Assembly: GCA_003551865.1 (NCBI GenBank)
Contig: PUNU01000189.1
Location: forward strand, 1-14,084
Origin: Syntrophomonadaceae bacterium
GTDB taxonomy: Bacteria > Bacillota_D > Dethiobacteria > DTU022
Direction: 5' to 3'
DNA length: 14,084 nt
Under the pieces are notes generated by a model. That model was not told where the DNA came from. It saw nothing but the letters and a program-made list of their open reading frames with translations, and made no database searches. Within the stretch, counting starts at the first letter, position 1. Each line of letters opens with the position of its first letter. This document shows, piece after piece, positions 13,991-14,084 of this stretch. The translations under genes were made by a program, and so were the position numbers.

Positions 13991-14064
13991 GCCATAGGGG
14001 ACGGTTCCATCGTTTTCCCTTCGGCCTTCGCTGCGCTCAGGAACGCTCGAACCGTCCCCATGGC
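13991..14064 (+). repeat. REP/MITE-like palindromic element with 16-bp stem
   Basis: The left arm GCCAT-a-GGGGACGGTTC (13991-14007) is the reverse complement of GAACCGTCCCC-ATGGC (14049-14064), giving 16 paired bases with one bulged A, around a 41-base loop. The loop contains CTTCGCTGCGCTCAGGA, a string I recognise from dispersed intergenic repeats in many bacterial genomes. GGGGACGGTTC ends resemble REP elements mobilised by IS200-like (RAYT/Y1) transposases; this link is from memory, not proven. No transposase gene is in the window. It is followed by CGCTTTTC rather than a real T-run, so a terminator role is unlikely. Confidence 0.6.
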
Positions 14065-14084
14065 AACGCTTTTCACTCAACAAA

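Noticed and set aside
1..14084. CRISPR arrays, tRNA or rRNA genes, defence systems, phage genes.
   Set aside because: I looked for regular direct repeats, tRNA-like cloverleaf arms and hallmark proteins and saw none; the window is metabolic and housekeeping in character.

Overview
This window looks like chromosomal DNA of an anaerobic, low-oxygen-adapted Gram-positive bacterium, most likely a Clostridia / Peptococcaceae-type member of the Firmicutes (Pelotomaculum- or Desulfotomaculum-like). This placement is an inference. It rests on strong AAGGAGG ribosome binding sites, frequent TTG and GTG starts, oxygen-sensitive enzymes (pyruvate:ferredoxin oxidoreductase, class I fumarase) and a Firmicutes-style Lon-like protease. 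All eleven genes are on the + strand, tightly packed and often overlapping by 1-11 bases.

Region 1 (1-4030): a 2-oxoacid, most likely pyruvate, oxidoreductase operon. It holds the gamma subunit (cut by the left edge), an NAD(P)H-oxidoreductase (GltD-like) flavoprotein with an 8Fe ferredoxin domain at its C-terminus, then alpha and beta subunits. The order is that of porC-D-A-B, but the small delta ferredoxin is replaced by the flavoprotein-ferredoxin fusion, so the complex may exchange electrons directly with NAD(P)H.

Region 2 (4031-10555): a C4-dicarboxylate cluster. A short AT-rich gap carries a possible extended -10 promoter, followed by class I fumarase alpha and beta, a malic enzyme, an iron-sulfur protein with one 2Fe-2S and two 4Fe-4S motifs, a fumarate reductase / succinate dehydrogenase-like flavoprotein with no membrane anchor nearby, and a family III CoA-transferase / alpha-methylacyl-CoA racemase-like protein. 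Together with region 1 this spells a route succinate <-> fumarate <-> malate <-> pyruvate <-> acetyl-CoA that bypasses oxaloacetate and could run in either direction.

Region 3 (10556-13711): a near-consensus promoter whose predicted start point falls on the ATG of endonuclease III (nth), overlapped by 4 bases by a Lon-family (S16) protease with an AAA domain.

Region 4 (13712-14084): 373 bases with no convincing gene but several repeats: three tandem 14-bp units, several inverted repeats, and a 16-bp-stem hairpin ending in GGGGACGGTTC / GAACCGTCCCC that looks like a dispersed REP/MITE-type element.

The most interesting part is the combination of a soluble-looking fumarate reductase-like pair of unusual architecture with malic enzyme, fumarase and an NAD(P)-wired pyruvate oxidoreductase. 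The individual families are recognisable; the arrangement is what merits a second look.
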